Shown here: positions 1-9,066 of the stretch, in pieces
How the letters are laid out: every line of letters begins with the position of its first letter
How positions within the stretch are numbered: position 1 is the stretch's first letter
Source: Pleionea litopenaei
GTDB lineage: Bacteria > Pseudomonadota > Gammaproteobacteria > Enterobacterales > Kangiellaceae
Direction of reading: 5' to 3'
Length of the DNA: 64,000 nt
Assembly: GCF_031198435.1 (NCBI RefSeq)
Contig: NZ_CP133548.1
Coordinates: 2,266,001 to 2,330,000, forward strand
Made by a program: the position numbers and the translations under genes
Notes under the pieces: generated by a model
Told to the model about the DNA's origin: nothing
Seen by the model: the letters and a program-made list of their open reading frames with translations, nothing else
Databases searched by the model: none

Positions 1-2
1 TC

Positions 3-875
3 GCTTATCACGACGCCCTAGAAATGATTGCGGAAGATGTTATTCGTTGCCAAAACAAATTATTACACATCGAAGAAGATACCAACCTTTCAATTGCTGA
101 GTTTAAAGAAACCAACCGCCGCATGAGCATTGGTGAAGCCAAAGCTCGTCGTGCGAAAAAAGAAATGGTTGAAGCAAACTTACGATTGGTAATTTCGATT
201 GCCAAAAAATACACCAATCGCGGCCTACAATTCCTCGACTTAATTCAAGAAGGTAACATTGGCTTGATGAAAGCGGTTGATAAATTCGAATATCGACGCG
301 GCTACAAATTCTCGACTTATGCAACTTGGTGGATCCGTCAAGCGATTACGCGCTCGATTGCCGACCAAGCTCGCACCATTCGTATTCCAGTTCATATGAT
401 CGAAACCATCAATAAACTGAATCGAATTTCGCGTCAAATGCTACAAGAAATGGGACGTGAGCCACAGCCCGAAGAATTGGCTGTTCGCATGGAAATGCCC
501 GAAGATAAAATTCGTAAAGTGCTGAAAATTGCAAAAGAGCCAATCTCCATGGAAACACCGATTGGTGATGATGAAGATTCGCATTTAGGTGACTTCATTG
601 AAGACTCAACTCAAGAGTCTCCAGTAGATTCGGCAACGGCTACCAGTTTGGGAGAAGCGACCAAGGATGTTCTTGCAGGATTAACCGCAAGAGAAGCAAA
701 AGTTTTACGTATGCGCTTCGGAATTGATATGAATACCGACCACACGCTTGAAGAAGTGGGTAAGCAGTTCGATGTAACTCGTGAGCGAATTCGACAAATT
801 GAAGCGAAAGCTTTACGTAAACTTCGTCATCCATCTCGCTCTGAAAAATTACGCAGCTTTCTTGACGAGCAGTAA
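3..875 (+). CDS. rpoD: RNA polymerase sigma-70 factor RpoD, C-terminal part (5' end outside window)
   Basis: This is the C-terminal portion of the housekeeping sigma factor that directs RNA polymerase to -10/-35 promoters. The frame is open to the window edge before the first ATG at 24, so the gene is cut by the window. Visible parts are region 2 (motifs [22 protein letters not shown] and [10 protein letters not shown]), region 3, and region 4 with the [23 protein letters not shown] helix-turn-helix. The ending [11 protein letters not shown] is typical of RpoD rather than RpoS or RpoH. A rho-independent terminator follows directly. The family assignment is very secure; only the missing N-terminus is unknown. 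Confidence 0.97.
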   Translation, partial: AYHDALEMIAEDVIRCQNKLLHIEEDTNLSIAEFKETNRRMSIGEAKARRAKKEMVEANLRLVISIAKKYTNRGLQFLDLIQEGNIGLMKAVDKFEYRRGYKFSTYATWWIRQAITRSIADQARTIRIPVHMIETINKLNRISRQMLQEMGREPQPEELAVRMEMPEDKIRKVLKIAKEPISMETPIGDDEDSHLGDFIEDSTQESPVDSATATSLGEATKDVLAGLTAREAKVLRMRFGIDMNTDHTLEEVGKQFDVTRERIRQIEAKALRKLRHPSRSEKLRSFLDEQ

Positions 876-883
876 TCATTAAA

Positions 884-909
884 AACTCCGCTCTTGCGGA
901 GTTTTTTTT
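884..909 (+). terminator. Rho-independent terminator of rpoD
   Basis: An 8-bp perfect stem AACTCCGC/GCGGAGTT with a TCTT loop is followed by a run of eight T. It begins nine bases after the rpoD stop codon. It overlaps the first possible start (894) of the next open frame, which argues that the next gene starts downstream, at 936 or 939. Confidence 0.93.
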
Positions 910-935
910 CGTCTCGATCACACAGACTCGACGCT

Positions 936-3494
936 ATGATGCGATTATGGATTTTTTTACTCTGTCTAGGGATTCTCAGCAGCTTTTCAAGCTCGCTGCA
1001 TGCCACTTATGATTACAAGCCCCTGCCGCCAACGAAAATCCAGTTAAATGATGATACATTAAGAGTTCAACTCAGCGATCCTTTGCCAACTAAAAAGTCG
1101 TCGTTAGATATTTCACCACAAGAAGCCTTTTATTCAGACCGCTATTCATTTGAACAGTTTTCTGAATCAACGGGAGCAAGCCCCAATACGTTTTGGCATA
1201 AATTGACACTTGCCGGTAGTTTCTCAGACAATCGACCACATACCTTTGTAATTAACTTCGATACTTACTATCTACGTCACCTCGACGTTTTTATTTTTGA
1301 TGGTGAAGAGTTAGTGGGTCATCATTCGTTAGGTTTATTAGCAACTAAAGAAGCGCAAATAGATTACAAGGGAGTCTCAGCGCCCTTTTCGATTCGCAAT
1401 GGCCAAGAACTTACCTTACTCATTCGTAAACAGAATGATGGTCCTGGTGTAGCGCCTATAACGATCTACTCTGAAAGCCAATTTGATTTAAATTTAAAAC
1501 GAAACTTTTTGTTCTGGGGCGGCGCTATCGCTCTTCTCATAGCCCTCGCGCTTTACAATGTTTTTGTTTATTCATTAAACCCCGGACGAACCTATCTTTG
1601 GTATCTAGTATTTCACACCCTTACATTTATTTATTTCTCAGCGTTACATGGGTTTGGCTTTCTTATTTGGCCAATCGAAATGCAAGTTTGGTTAGCCCAA
1701 AACATTATGCCAATGAATGTATTATTGATCTGGTCGGCGATTCAGTTTGCACGAGTATTTTTAACCACGGAGGTTCACGCACCTCAACTGCATCGCTTTA
1801 TTATTGTTATTAACATTGTAACGCCCATTGCACTCATACTCACTTATTGGCTGCCCGAGTATTACACCTTGCCACTGTTTTTTGTGTACCAAGTGGCCGC
1901 CTCTATTTTTGGGCTTGCATTAGGCGCTTCGGCTTTAATCAATGGTTTCCGACCAGCTCGGTACTTCTTTATCAGTTGGATGTGCGTTATTGTTGGTGCC
2001 GCTTTAGGTATTTCAGCGCATAATCATTGGATTCCGGTCAACTTCTTTACTCTCCATGCATTTTTTATTGGCGCGGTTGCTGAGCTTATGTTGTTTTCGG
2101 TTGCTATGGCTGATCGACTTCGTTATGCCGAAAAGAAAGCCATTTCAAAAGCCTACATCGACCCGCAACGTAAGTTGCCTAACTATTCATTTTTGGTCAA
2201 CGAATTTGCTATTCAATTATCACACTTAAAAAGTCAATTTGATAACTTATCACTCGTCGTTGTCCAAACGGTCAACTATCGCGAACTTGTCGCACTGTTA
2301 GGACCAAATATCCTAGAGCCAATCTATCGAGCGCATATCGAACGACTGCAACGCTTTGTTAAAAGCCAAGATTGGTCGGTTTACTTTCATCAGCCGTCTG
2401 GATTAGAAGAATATTTTATTACCTTGCCTGGCGATCAGTTAATGTTTCTAGTCAAAACAAAAGATCAATCAGAAGAAGAACTAGAAGGGATACTACAGAA
2501 AATTATTCAAACGACACTAGAGCCGATCACGCTTAAGAACTTCGAGGTTTCTTTAGAGACGAATGCTGGAGCCACCCCCATTCAAAAAGGCTCTTCATCC
2601 TTATTAGAAAACTATCGTAAGATTCAAATTGCCTTGTTGAATTGTAAGAAACACCATAGCCATTGGAATATCTACACCGACGAACAAGAGGAGTCTCTCA
2701 AGCAGCAAGCGGGTTTGTTGCATGATATTAAGTATGCGATTAATCAAAATCAGTTTGATATTATGATACAGCCTCAAATGGATTTGTTTACTCAAGAAGT
2801 CGTCGGTGGCGAAGTACTCATTCGTTGGCAGCACCCGGTTCGTGGGACAGTTCCACCACAAGAATTTATTGAACTCGCTGAGCAAACAGGGCTCATCAGT
2901 CAAATCACTCAACAAGTTATCGATATAGCGTTTCATTGGATAAGCTTACAAAAAGCTATTCCAAATAAATTTTTACTCGCAATCAATTTGTCCGCTCAAG
3001 AGCTGTACGATAATGAGTTGCTACCCTTTATCGAGCAACGCATTCAAGTTTACAACGTGCATCCGCATCATATCGCCTTTGAAATTACCGAGTCATCAAT
3101 GATGCGCAATGCAGAGCAATCGCTTAGAACTATTCATCAGTTGCAACAATATGGGTTTAGTATTGCTATCGATGATTTTGGAACGGGCTATTCGTCTTTA
3201 TCTTATTTACAAAAGATCAACGCTGATAAGATTAAAATTGATTTATCTTTTGTTAAACACATTCATCAAAACAAAACCAATCAAGCAATTATTCGAACCA
3301 TTTCTCAATTGGCTAAGTCGATTAATACGAAAACCATCGCCGAAGGAATTGAGTCAGCCGACGAACTCGTGACGATAAAAGAACTCGCTTGTGATTATGG
3401 GCAAGGGCACTTTTGGAGCGAGCCGCTTGCTCCAGAGAAATTTGCTCAACAATATTTTAAACGCGAAAGTGTCACTCAAGAAGTTGACGAATAA
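936..3494 (+). CDS. 7TM-DISM membrane protein with degenerate GGDEF and C-terminal EAL (c-di-GMP phosphodiesterase)
   Basis: A membrane sensor predicted to hydrolyse cyclic di-GMP. The start is placed at 936 (or the adjacent ATG at 939), because the upstream start at 894 lies inside the rpoD terminator. Order: signal peptide, periplasmic 7TMR-DISM extracellular type 2-like domain (about residues 30-180), seven hydrophobic helices (about 190-390), a degraded GGDEF domain (about 410-560) in which GGDEF reads PGDQL, then EAL (about 600-840). The EAL domain keeps the metal and catalytic signatures: E of EVL near residue 626, NLSAQE, EITES, DDFGTGYSSL near 746, KIKID and IAEGIES. It is therefore probably an active phosphodiesterase with an inactive cyclase domain. 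It appears monocistronic, with a hairpin terminator downstream. The signal it senses cannot be read from sequence. Confidence 0.9.
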   Translation: MMRLWIFLLCLGILSSFSSSLHATYDYKPLPPTKIQLNDDTLRVQLSDPLPTKKSSLDISPQEAFYSDRYSFEQFSESTGASPNTFWHKLTLAGSFSDNRPHTFVINFDTYYLRHLDVFIFDGEELVGHHSLGLLATKEAQIDYKGVSAPFSIRNGQELTLLIRKQNDGPGVAPITIYSESQFDLNLKRNFLFWGGAIALLIALALYNVFVYSLNPGRTYLWYLVFHTLTFIYFSALHGFGFLIWPIEMQVWLAQNIMPMNVLLIWSAIQFARVFLTTEVHAPQLHRFIIVINIVTPIALILTYWLPEYYTLPLFFVYQVAASIFGLALGASALINGFRPARYFFISWMCVIVGAALGISAHNHWIPVNFFTLHAFFIGAVAELMLFSVAMADRLRYAEKKAISKAYIDPQRKLPNYSFLVNEFAIQLSHLKSQFDNLSLVVVQTVNYRELVALLGPNILEPIYRAHIERLQRFVKSQDWSVYFHQPSGLEEYFITLPGDQLMFLVKTKDQSEEELEGILQKIIQTTLEPITLKNFEVSLETNAGATPIQKGSSSLLENYRKIQIALLNCKKHHSHWNIYTDEQEESLKQQAGLLHDIKYAINQNQFDIMIQPQMDLFTQEVVGGEVLIRWQHPVRGTVPPQEFIELAEQTGLISQITQQVIDIAFHWISLQKAIPNKFLLAINLSAQELYDNELLPFIEQRIQVYNVHPHHIAFEITESSMMRNAEQSLRTIHQLQQYGFSIAIDDFGTGYSSLSYLQKINADKIKIDLSFVKHIHQNKTNQAIIRTISQLAKSINTKTIAEGIESADELVTIKELACDYGQGHFWSEPLAPEKFAQQYFKRESVTQEVDE

Positions 3495-3576
3495 CCTTGT
3501 AAATTGAAAGATTTATATCCTGCGTTTTTTATAACACCGAACAGCGGAAATATATTCAATAAAAATATACCGAATA

Positions 3577-3602
3577 AAAAAGGGAGCCCTAGCTCCCTTT
3601 TT
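3577..3602. terminator. Bidirectional rho-independent terminator
   Basis: An 11-bp stem AAAAAGGGAGC/GCTCCCTTTTT with a CCTA loop lies between the convergent EAL gene and RND gene. The A tract on the left and T tract on the right would let it work in both directions. Confidence 0.9.
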
Positions 3603-3619
3603 TATTTCATTTAAAGACC

Positions 3620-6600
3620 TCAACGTGTTTCGCTTTCAAACAGTCCCCATACATCATTCGCATAGCGTTTTAAATAACGCTTGATATCAACTAGTATCAA
3701 GTAATTGATAGGTACAATAAATAATGTAATAAGCGTCGCAAACAAAATACCAAAACCTAAACTCACCGCCATGGGAATTAGAAATTGAGCTTGTGTGGAC
3801 TTTTCAAATAGCAGAGGCATCAGTCCAGCAAAAGTCGTCAACGAAGTAAGCAAGACAGGTCTAAAGCGTCGTCCTCCAGCAGAGTAAACAGCATCTAATA
3901 CCGCCACTCCCTTTTTCCTTTGTGAATTAATATAATCAACAAGCACTAGTGAATCGTTCACCACGACTCCAGATAATGCCAGCATCCCCATAAAACTGAG
4001 TAATGTTAAATCCATGCCCATTATCCAATGTCCAATGACCGCACCGATCAAGCCAAATGGAATAACTAGCATAACGATAAGTGGTTGAGTGTAAGACTTG
4101 AAAGGAATCGCTAACAAAATGTAAATGACGATCAATAAAGCTAAAGCGCCCACTAATAATCCTCGTGAAGACTCTTCTTGATCGCGAGCTTCACCAGCTA
4201 ATTCAAAGCTCGCTCCTGGATAACTAGCGACCTGTTCTGCTAAAAATTCAGATACTTCCGATAACGCCGCCGACAAGTTTCCATTCTCTTTATCGAAATC
4301 TGCCGTCACAGATAGAGTTCTTTGGCGATCGATACGAAGTATGGATGTAGGAGAGAGCCCCGGAAAAACATTGGCAACTTGCCACAACGGAACTTCTTGA
4401 TTTGCGCCAACGCGAATCATCATCTGCTCTAACGTTTCTATCGATTGTCGTGCCGACAGTGGGTAGCGAACCATGACTCGAACTTCTTCTCGGCCACGCT
4501 GAACTCGTTGAACCTCAAATCCATACACAGCTTGTCGAACTTGACGAGCCACGGTATTTAGGTCGAGTCCGAGTAAGCTTGCTTCTGGCTTTAACTCTAA
4601 CTGGAGCTCTTCTTTCCCGTCAGACAAGGAGTCCTCGATATCAGAAACCGCTGAGAACTTAGCTAATTTGTCTTTTAACTTCTCGCCTAGCTCAGATAAT
4701 GCTTGACTATCTTTTCCTCGCAACTCGATATTAATCGGAGGCCGATCCCATCCAATTTCAGCGCGGTAATTCAATTGCTCAGCACCTGCGACTTGTCCTA
4801 CTCGCTTTCGCCACTCATTTACAATTTCACGCGTTGTTATTTCTGAACTGCGTTGCTCCGGAGGTACAGTTTCAACACGAACTCGACCGGTACTTGAATT
4901 ACGACCGCCACTGATGGAATAAATATTTCGAATCACAGACTCCCCAGTCTCTGGATCACGATACTTTTCTTTTAAAGCTCGCGCTTGTTCTGTCATAAAT
5001 GACACAACACGGTCCGTTGTTTCAAATGCCGTACCGGTTGGCATAACTAAGGTCGCGGTTGCGACTTCACTCTGTACTCTCGGGAAAAATACAAATTTAG
5101 TTAGTCCACTAAACATCGATCCAGAAACAATTAGGAACATTGCAAGCATTAAAGCCAATGAGATGTAGCGCCACTTCATCGCTCTGGCCAGCACTGGTTG
5201 ATAAACTCGTTCAATAAAGCGTTCCAATGAATTGGAAATCGCTTGTTGTACTCGAGTTAACATCGAGGTATTTCCTACTCGGCGTTTAACATGTTTAAGA
5301 TGCGCAGGCAGTACCAGTTTTGATTCTATTAATGAAAAAAGTAAAACCGGTATAACAACATAAGGAATTGCTGCATACCAACTACCTCGACCCGTTTGAA
5401 AGGCTAAAGGCAAAAATGCTGCTATCGTCGTTAATATACCAAAGGTAACCGGCACAGCCACTTCTTGCGTGCCTTTAATGGCTGCATCCAATGGGTCTGC
5501 GCCATTTTGCAAATGCGAATAAACGTTCTCTCCAGTAACAATCGCGTCGTCGACGACAATTCCTAACACTAGAATAAATGCGAAGAGACTCATTAAATTT
5601 AATGTCACGTCGAAGACGGGCATCAACAAAAAAGCCCCCATAAAACTCATTGGGATGCCAACACAAACCCATACGGCAACTGCTGGACGTAAGAATAAAG
5701 CCAATAAAATTATTACTAAAAGCGCACCTTGCCATGCACTGGTAGTGAGTGTTTGTAAGCGCGCTTTTATAGGTTCACTGCGGTCTCGCCAAAAATCTAA
5801 GCTTAAACCCTGAGGAATTTGTGACTGCTTTTCAACGATGTAATTTTTAACTGCTTGTGTTACCTCAATTATGCTCTCAGCTCCAGTACGAAACACCTCG
5901 ACTTCTACGGCGGGAACACCATTAAAGCGAGTTCGCAATGGCGTCTCTTCAAATTCATCTCGAATCATCGCGATATCGCCCAGCGTAATCATCGAACCAT
6001 CACGAGTCGTCACGATCGGAATTGCTGCAAAGTCATTGGCTCGATAAGCCTGACCTCGACTTCGAATAAATATTTCGCCACCTTCAGTTTTCAAATTACC
6101 GGCTGAGACATCTCTTGAGTTTTGACTAAGAGCTTGAGCCACTTGCTCCAAGGTTAAATCGTATTTCCGCAACGCCCACTCAGGTACTTCAATTGAAATT
6201 TCAAACCGCAAAGTGTTATCCACTTCTGCTTGAGAAACCTCTTTTAAATTCGCTATTTCATCGCGAATATCTTCCGCCATGCGACGTAAGGTTAATGCAT
6301 CATAGTCTCCGTAAAGCACCACTCCAATCGCATCACGACGCCAGGTAGGGATCTGCACTAGAGGACGCTCAGCGTCAACCGGAAAATTATTGATTGCATC
6401 GACTTTAATTTTTGTTTCATCAAGCACTTCACGAACATCGAAACCCTCTTCAACTTCGATGGTTACCGAAGTACTTCCCTCGCTACTGCGAGAGGTCATT
6501 TGACGAATGCCTTCAATATCTTGAATCGCTTCTTCGATTTTGATCGTAAGTCCTTCTTCTACCTCTTGCGGAGAAGCGCCGGGTAGTGTCATGGATATTT

Positions 6601-6742
6601 GAACTTCACGGTTTTCCATTTCTGGAAATAGGTCAACAGGGATTTTCGCTGACAGTGTGTATAGACCTGCTACTATGATGGTGATCATTAGCAAGTTAGC
6701 AGCTACGTCATTTTTAGTGAACCACTCGATCATCTTATGCAT
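3620..6742 (-). CDS. RND-family efflux transporter, inner-membrane permease (HAE1/AcrB-like)
   Basis: The proton-driven inner-membrane pump of a tripartite efflux system. At 1040 aa it has the usual AcrB/MexB length. The internal duplication is visible: two large periplasmic loops, with TM clusters at about 340-480 and 860-1020. The proton-relay aspartate pair sits in TM4 (VLGIVVDDAIVTGENVY). The N-terminus (MIEWFTKNDVAANLLM) resembles the less-studied AcrB-like group found with YknX/MexA-type adaptors. It lies nine bases after the adaptor gene, so the two form an operon read on the minus strand. No outer-membrane channel gene is adjacent, so a TolC encoded elsewhere is presumably used. The substrate cannot be told from sequence. 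Confidence 0.95.
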   Translation of the reverse strand: MHKMIEWFTKNDVAANLLMITIIVAGLYTLSAKIPVDLFPEMENREVQISMTLPGASPQEVEEGLTIKIEEAIQDIEGIRQMTSRSSEGSTSVTIEVEEGFDVREVLDETKIKVDAINNFPVDAERPLVQIPTWRRDAIGVVLYGDYDALTLRRMAEDIRDEIANLKEVSQAEVDNTLRFEISIEVPEWALRKYDLTLEQVAQALSQNSRDVSAGNLKTEGGEIFIRSRGQAYRANDFAAIPIVTTRDGSMITLGDIAMIRDEFEETPLRTRFNGVPAVEVEVFRTGAESIIEVTQAVKNYIVEKQSQIPQGLSLDFWRDRSEPIKARLQTLTTSAWQGALLVIILLALFLRPAVAVWVCVGIPMSFMGAFLLMPVFDVTLNLMSLFAFILVLGIVVDDAIVTGENVYSHLQNGADPLDAAIKGTQEVAVPVTFGILTTIAAFLPLAFQTGRGSWYAAIPYVVIPVLLFSLIESKLVLPAHLKHVKRRVGNTSMLTRVQQAISNSLERFIERVYQPVLARAMKWRYISLALMLAMFLIVSGSMFSGLTKFVFFPRVQSEVATATLVMPTGTAFETTDRVVSFMTEQARALKEKYRDPETGESVIRNIYSISGGRNSSTGRVRVETVPPEQRSSEITTREIVNEWRKRVGQVAGAEQLNYRAEIGWDRPPINIELRGKDSQALSELGEKLKDKLAKFSAVSDIEDSLSDGKEELQLELKPEASLLGLDLNTVARQVRQAVYGFEVQRVQRGREEVRVMVRYPLSARQSIETLEQMMIRVGANQEVPLWQVANVFPGLSPTSILRIDRQRTLSVTADFDKENGNLSAALSEVSEFLAEQVASYPGASFELAGEARDQEESSRGLLVGALALLIVIYILLAIPFKSYTQPLIVMLVIPFGLIGAVIGHWIMGMDLTLLSFMGMLALSGVVVNDSLVLVDYINSQRKKGVAVLDAVYSAGGRRFRPVLLTSLTTFAGLMPLLFEKSTQAQFLIPMAVSLGFGILFATLITLFIVPINYLILVDIKRYLKRYANDVWGLFESETR

Positions 6743-6751
6743 GATTCGCTC

Positions 6752-8116
6752 CTACTGATTCGCTGAAGCAGTGCTGGAAGTTGGCTTTGTGGTTTTAGAC
6801 GAGTCAGACTTGTCGTTTCCTTTGCCCTTGTTATCGTTTTGAGACGGCTTACCAAAGCTTTCTGAAGTTTGCTCAGCAGAATCGCCAAGGGGCTTCACCT
6901 TTGTACCGCTCGGCAGATTAGCGGTTGGAGTAAGAATCAACTTGTCGCTGACGGTTAAACTCGAAGCCAACGATAACTCACTGGTCATAGCATCAAGTTT
7001 AGAAACAGCCGATATTACTACTGCTTGCTTGTCGGTCCAAAGAGGCTCCACTTTTCGCTTCTTCAATACGCCTTCTTGAGCGATGCTCACTTGAAAATCT
7101 TGTGACACCGCGCGTCGAGGAATAACAAAAACATTATCAAGTCGGTCACCAGCAACCTTGGCTCGTAGAAATTGTCCGATTCGAATCGCTGGTCGTTCTT
7201 CAGTGGTAACAAAAGGTTGATCCATCTCTGCAACGACATAAAGCATTCGAGTCGCAGTATCGAACGCTCCTTCACTGCGCACTAGCTCGCCATGCCATTG
7301 GTAGGTTCGATTACCAATTTCGCCTTCAAAAATTACTTTAGGTGGTTCAATTTGAGCATTCGACTCATCAGGTAGCTGTAGGTGAGTTAAATCAGCCATT
7401 TTAACTGGGAGGCGCACTTCAACTTTATCGGTAGAATAAATTTCAGCGATAGTCTGCGAGCGATTAATTACCTGACCAAGGTCAACCGCCTGACTCAATA
7501 CTTTACCATCGAAAGGCGCTCGAACTTTGGTACGCTCAAGATTTAGTTTAGCCTTTGCCAGTTGTGCTTTAGCAGCCTCTAAAGCGGCTAAAGCAGCCGC
7601 TACCTGAGGCTTTCTCAATGCTAACTCACGGGCAGCCTCGTTTTGTGGACGAACATTCCACTCTTTTTCCGCCAACTCCGCTTGCGCCAGCTCTTGTAAA
7701 TACTTTACTTCTGCATCAGCGACATTGGATGCAGCAATATCGACTTCAATTTTAAAGTCACGATCATCTAATTGAACCAGCACGTCACCCTTTTTAAAAC
7801 TTCCTCCAGCACGAATGTTCGGAGAAACTTCAATCACTCGACCACTAACATCGGAGACCAACTGCGTTCGAGTTAATGCTTCCACTGTTCCATAGGACTC
7901 AATCCACACCTGATAATCAGAGGGAGTCAGATCTGCAACCTCAACAGCAACGCTAGGCGCCGGCCTGCCCCCCCACTTTCGAGCTTCAGGCTTACTACTG
8001 AACATTCCTGCTACGATAAAGAACGCCACAATAAGTATTAATAATGTAAACAGCAAATGAGCCACCCAAGGCGTTTTTGATTGGTAGATTTCGCGGTCAG
8101 TTACTGGTTCGTTCAT
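6752..8116 (-). CDS. RND efflux periplasmic adaptor subunit (membrane fusion protein)
   Basis: The periplasmic adaptor linking the RND pump to an outer-membrane channel. It has one N-terminal TM anchor (about residues 18-40) instead of a lipoprotein signal. A biotinyl-lipoyl half-motif follows (VSPNIRAGGSFKKGDVLVQLDDRDF), then an alanine-rich alpha-helical hairpin (about 125-200), the second lipoyl half (RTKVRAPFDGKVLSQAVDLGQ) and beta-barrel domains. The last 45 residues are a low-complexity Lys/Ser/Thr/Asn tail unlike the family core. It is the first gene of the pair with the pump 3620-6742. Confidence 0.95.
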   Translation of the reverse strand: MNEPVTDREIYQSKTPWVAHLLFTLLILIVAFFIVAGMFSSKPEARKWGGRPAPSVAVEVADLTPSDYQVWIESYGTVEALTRTQLVSDVSGRVIEVSPNIRAGGSFKKGDVLVQLDDRDFKIEVDIAASNVADAEVKYLQELAQAELAEKEWNVRPQNEAARELALRKPQVAAALAALEAAKAQLAKAKLNLERTKVRAPFDGKVLSQAVDLGQVINRSQTIAEIYSTDKVEVRLPVKMADLTHLQLPDESNAQIEPPKVIFEGEIGNRTYQWHGELVRSEGAFDTATRMLYVVAEMDQPFVTTEERPAIRIGQFLRAKVAGDRLDNVFVIPRRAVSQDFQVSIAQEGVLKKRKVEPLWTDKQAVVISAVSKLDAMTSELSLASSLTVSDKLILTPTANLPSGTKVKPLGDSAEQTSESFGKPSQNDNKGKGNDKSDSSKTTKPTSSTASANQ

Positions 8117-8349
8117 AGTCTAAAATCTCAGTCTTTCTGTAAGCCTTAAGGATAATGGATTTAGTGTCATGAGACAGTCTGTTTTACATTTCATTACAAA
8201 CTAGCGGTAGGGAGACACAAGAGGATTGAATCAAGGGTCGATTTACCGTAAACTTCGCACCTCGCTTGGGCTAGGTATACGTCTCAAAAGCACTGATAGA
8301 GCGCCGCCTGAGGCAATAAAGCACTCGCCAAAGCAAAAGATGTAAAAAT

Positions 8350-8390
8350 GGGCCCTTAGCTCAGTTGGTTAGAGCATCCGACTCATAATC
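8350..8390 (+). pseudogene. 5' half of a disrupted CAT-anticodon tRNA gene (left target fragment)
   Basis: The fragment has the acceptor strand GGGCCCT, the D-arm TAGCTCAGTTGGTTAGAGCA and the anticodon arm up to GACTCATAATC, then similarity stops. No T-arm or 3' acceptor follows. The missing half is at 33983-34029, whose acceptor AGGGCCC pairs perfectly with this 5' strand. The flanks also match: TGTAAAAAT lies before it and ATTTTTACA after the distant half. I read this as one tRNA gene split by insertion of island 1 at the anticodon loop. Confidence 0.75.
8380..8390 (+). repeat. Left attachment core (11-bp direct repeat) of island 1
   Basis: GACTCATAATC is repeated exactly at 33983-33993. 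It covers the anticodon loop and 3' stem of the tRNA, a common crossover site for tyrosine integrases. The same word also occurs within the intact tRNA at 8459-8469. Confidence 0.7.
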
Positions 8391-8428
8391 AATAGGGCTG
8401 GGGTGAGAAAGTTTAAAAAAGTGAAAAT

Positions 8429-8505
8429 GGGCCTTTAGCTCAGTTGGTTAGAGCACCCGACTCATAATCGGTAGGTCCCCAGTTCAAGTCTGGGAAGGCC
8501 CACCA
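8429..8505 (+). tRNA. Intact tRNA with CAT anticodon (tRNA-Ile2-like; could be annotated tRNA-Met)
   Basis: A 77-nt cloverleaf including encoded CCA. The acceptor GGGCCTT (8429-8435) pairs with AAGGCCC (8495-8501). The anticodon loop is CTCATAA with anticodon CAT, and the T-loop is TTCAAGT. The GA-loop-TC anticodon stem and TTCAAGT T-loop resemble tRNA-Ile2 (C34 modified to lysidine) more than elongator tRNA-Met, but the anticodon alone cannot separate the two. The T-stem half CCCAG pairs with CTGGG. It lies 38 bp after the disrupted copy and is the only complete copy in the window. Confidence 0.9.
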
Positions 8506-8833
8506 TTTTCACCTTATATTTCATACATTTAGCAAACTTCCATCGTATTTTCGATAGTCTCTCAGGGTTTCAAAACACGTAACCCCGCCGCCCAGTCTCA
8601 GTACTCAACGATAGATTACAGCCATCAGTCGATTTTCTCTTTTTTGCTGGGGTTACACTGGGGTTACATTTTTTGAAATGTCTTTCCACTTCTTTCACAG
8701 CACAACTCTTCAGTAGCACCCGAAACCACACCGTTGAGAGAAATGACATTATGTAATTTCAGATCACATAATGTCACTTTGTATGATATCCTTCAGAAGC
8801 GATTAAGACCTTAAATAATAAGAGGCAAAAGCA
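8506..8833. other. Left-end non-coding region of island 1
   Basis: It holds the promoter and operator of the downstream XRE gene in its last 90 bases. The remainder contains no open frame or RNA that I can support. Confidence 0.5.
8744..8787 (+). promoter_or_regulatory. 11-bp inverted-repeat operator and promoter of the XRE-hsdRMS genes
   Basis: TGACATTATGT (8744-8754) and ACATAATGTCA (8766-8776) form a perfect 11-bp inverted repeat. Between the arms lies a possible -35 box TTCAGA (8758-8763). A -10 box TATGAT (8782-8787) follows at an 18-bp spacing. A repressor on the repeat would cover the -35, so the downstream XRE protein is the obvious candidate. Confidence 0.65.
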
Positions 8834-9052
8834 ATGATCCGCTGTCATTTAGCCCGACTCATGGGTGAACATAAAATGCGAGTAGCCGATGTTGCCAGAG
8901 AAACAGGCTTAAGCAGAGCAACAGTTACTTTGCTTTATAAAGAGACCGCTCAAAAAGTAGATTTGGAAGCACTGGATAAGATCTGTTTACTGTTCGATTG
9001 TGAAGTGGGTGAATTATTGGAACGTACTGAGAATAGTCAGATATCTAGATAA
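8834..9052 (+). CDS. Small XRE/Cro-CI family HTH regulator of the R-M operon
   Basis: A 72-aa protein that is almost entirely one helix-turn-helix domain (MRVADVARETGLSRATVT as helices 2-3), in the single-domain YozG-like class. It lies 14 bp before hsdR and behind a perfect inverted repeat, so it probably autoregulates and times expression of the restriction genes. This is inferred from context, as with controller proteins of other R-M systems. It may equally affect kwaAB and the reverse transcriptase downstream, because there is no obvious terminator between them. Confidence 0.85.
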   Translation: MIRCHLARLMGEHKMRVADVARETGLSRATVTLLYKETAQKVDLEALDKICLLFDCEVGELLERTENSQISR

Positions 9053-9066
9053 GCAAAGGAGTGAGC

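Noticed and set aside
894-935. Start of the EAL protein at ATG 894
   Set aside because: The ATG lies in the rpoD terminator and the leader before residue 15 has no signal-peptide logic; 936 or 939 fits better.
2604-2936. Minus-strand open frame of 110 codons inside the EAL domain gene
   Set aside because: It overlaps well-conserved EAL coding sequence and has no ribosome site.
8350-8390. A second functional tRNA at the left boundary
   Set aside because: Similarity to the cloverleaf ends at the anticodon stem; T-arm and 3' acceptor are missing, so it is only a fragment.
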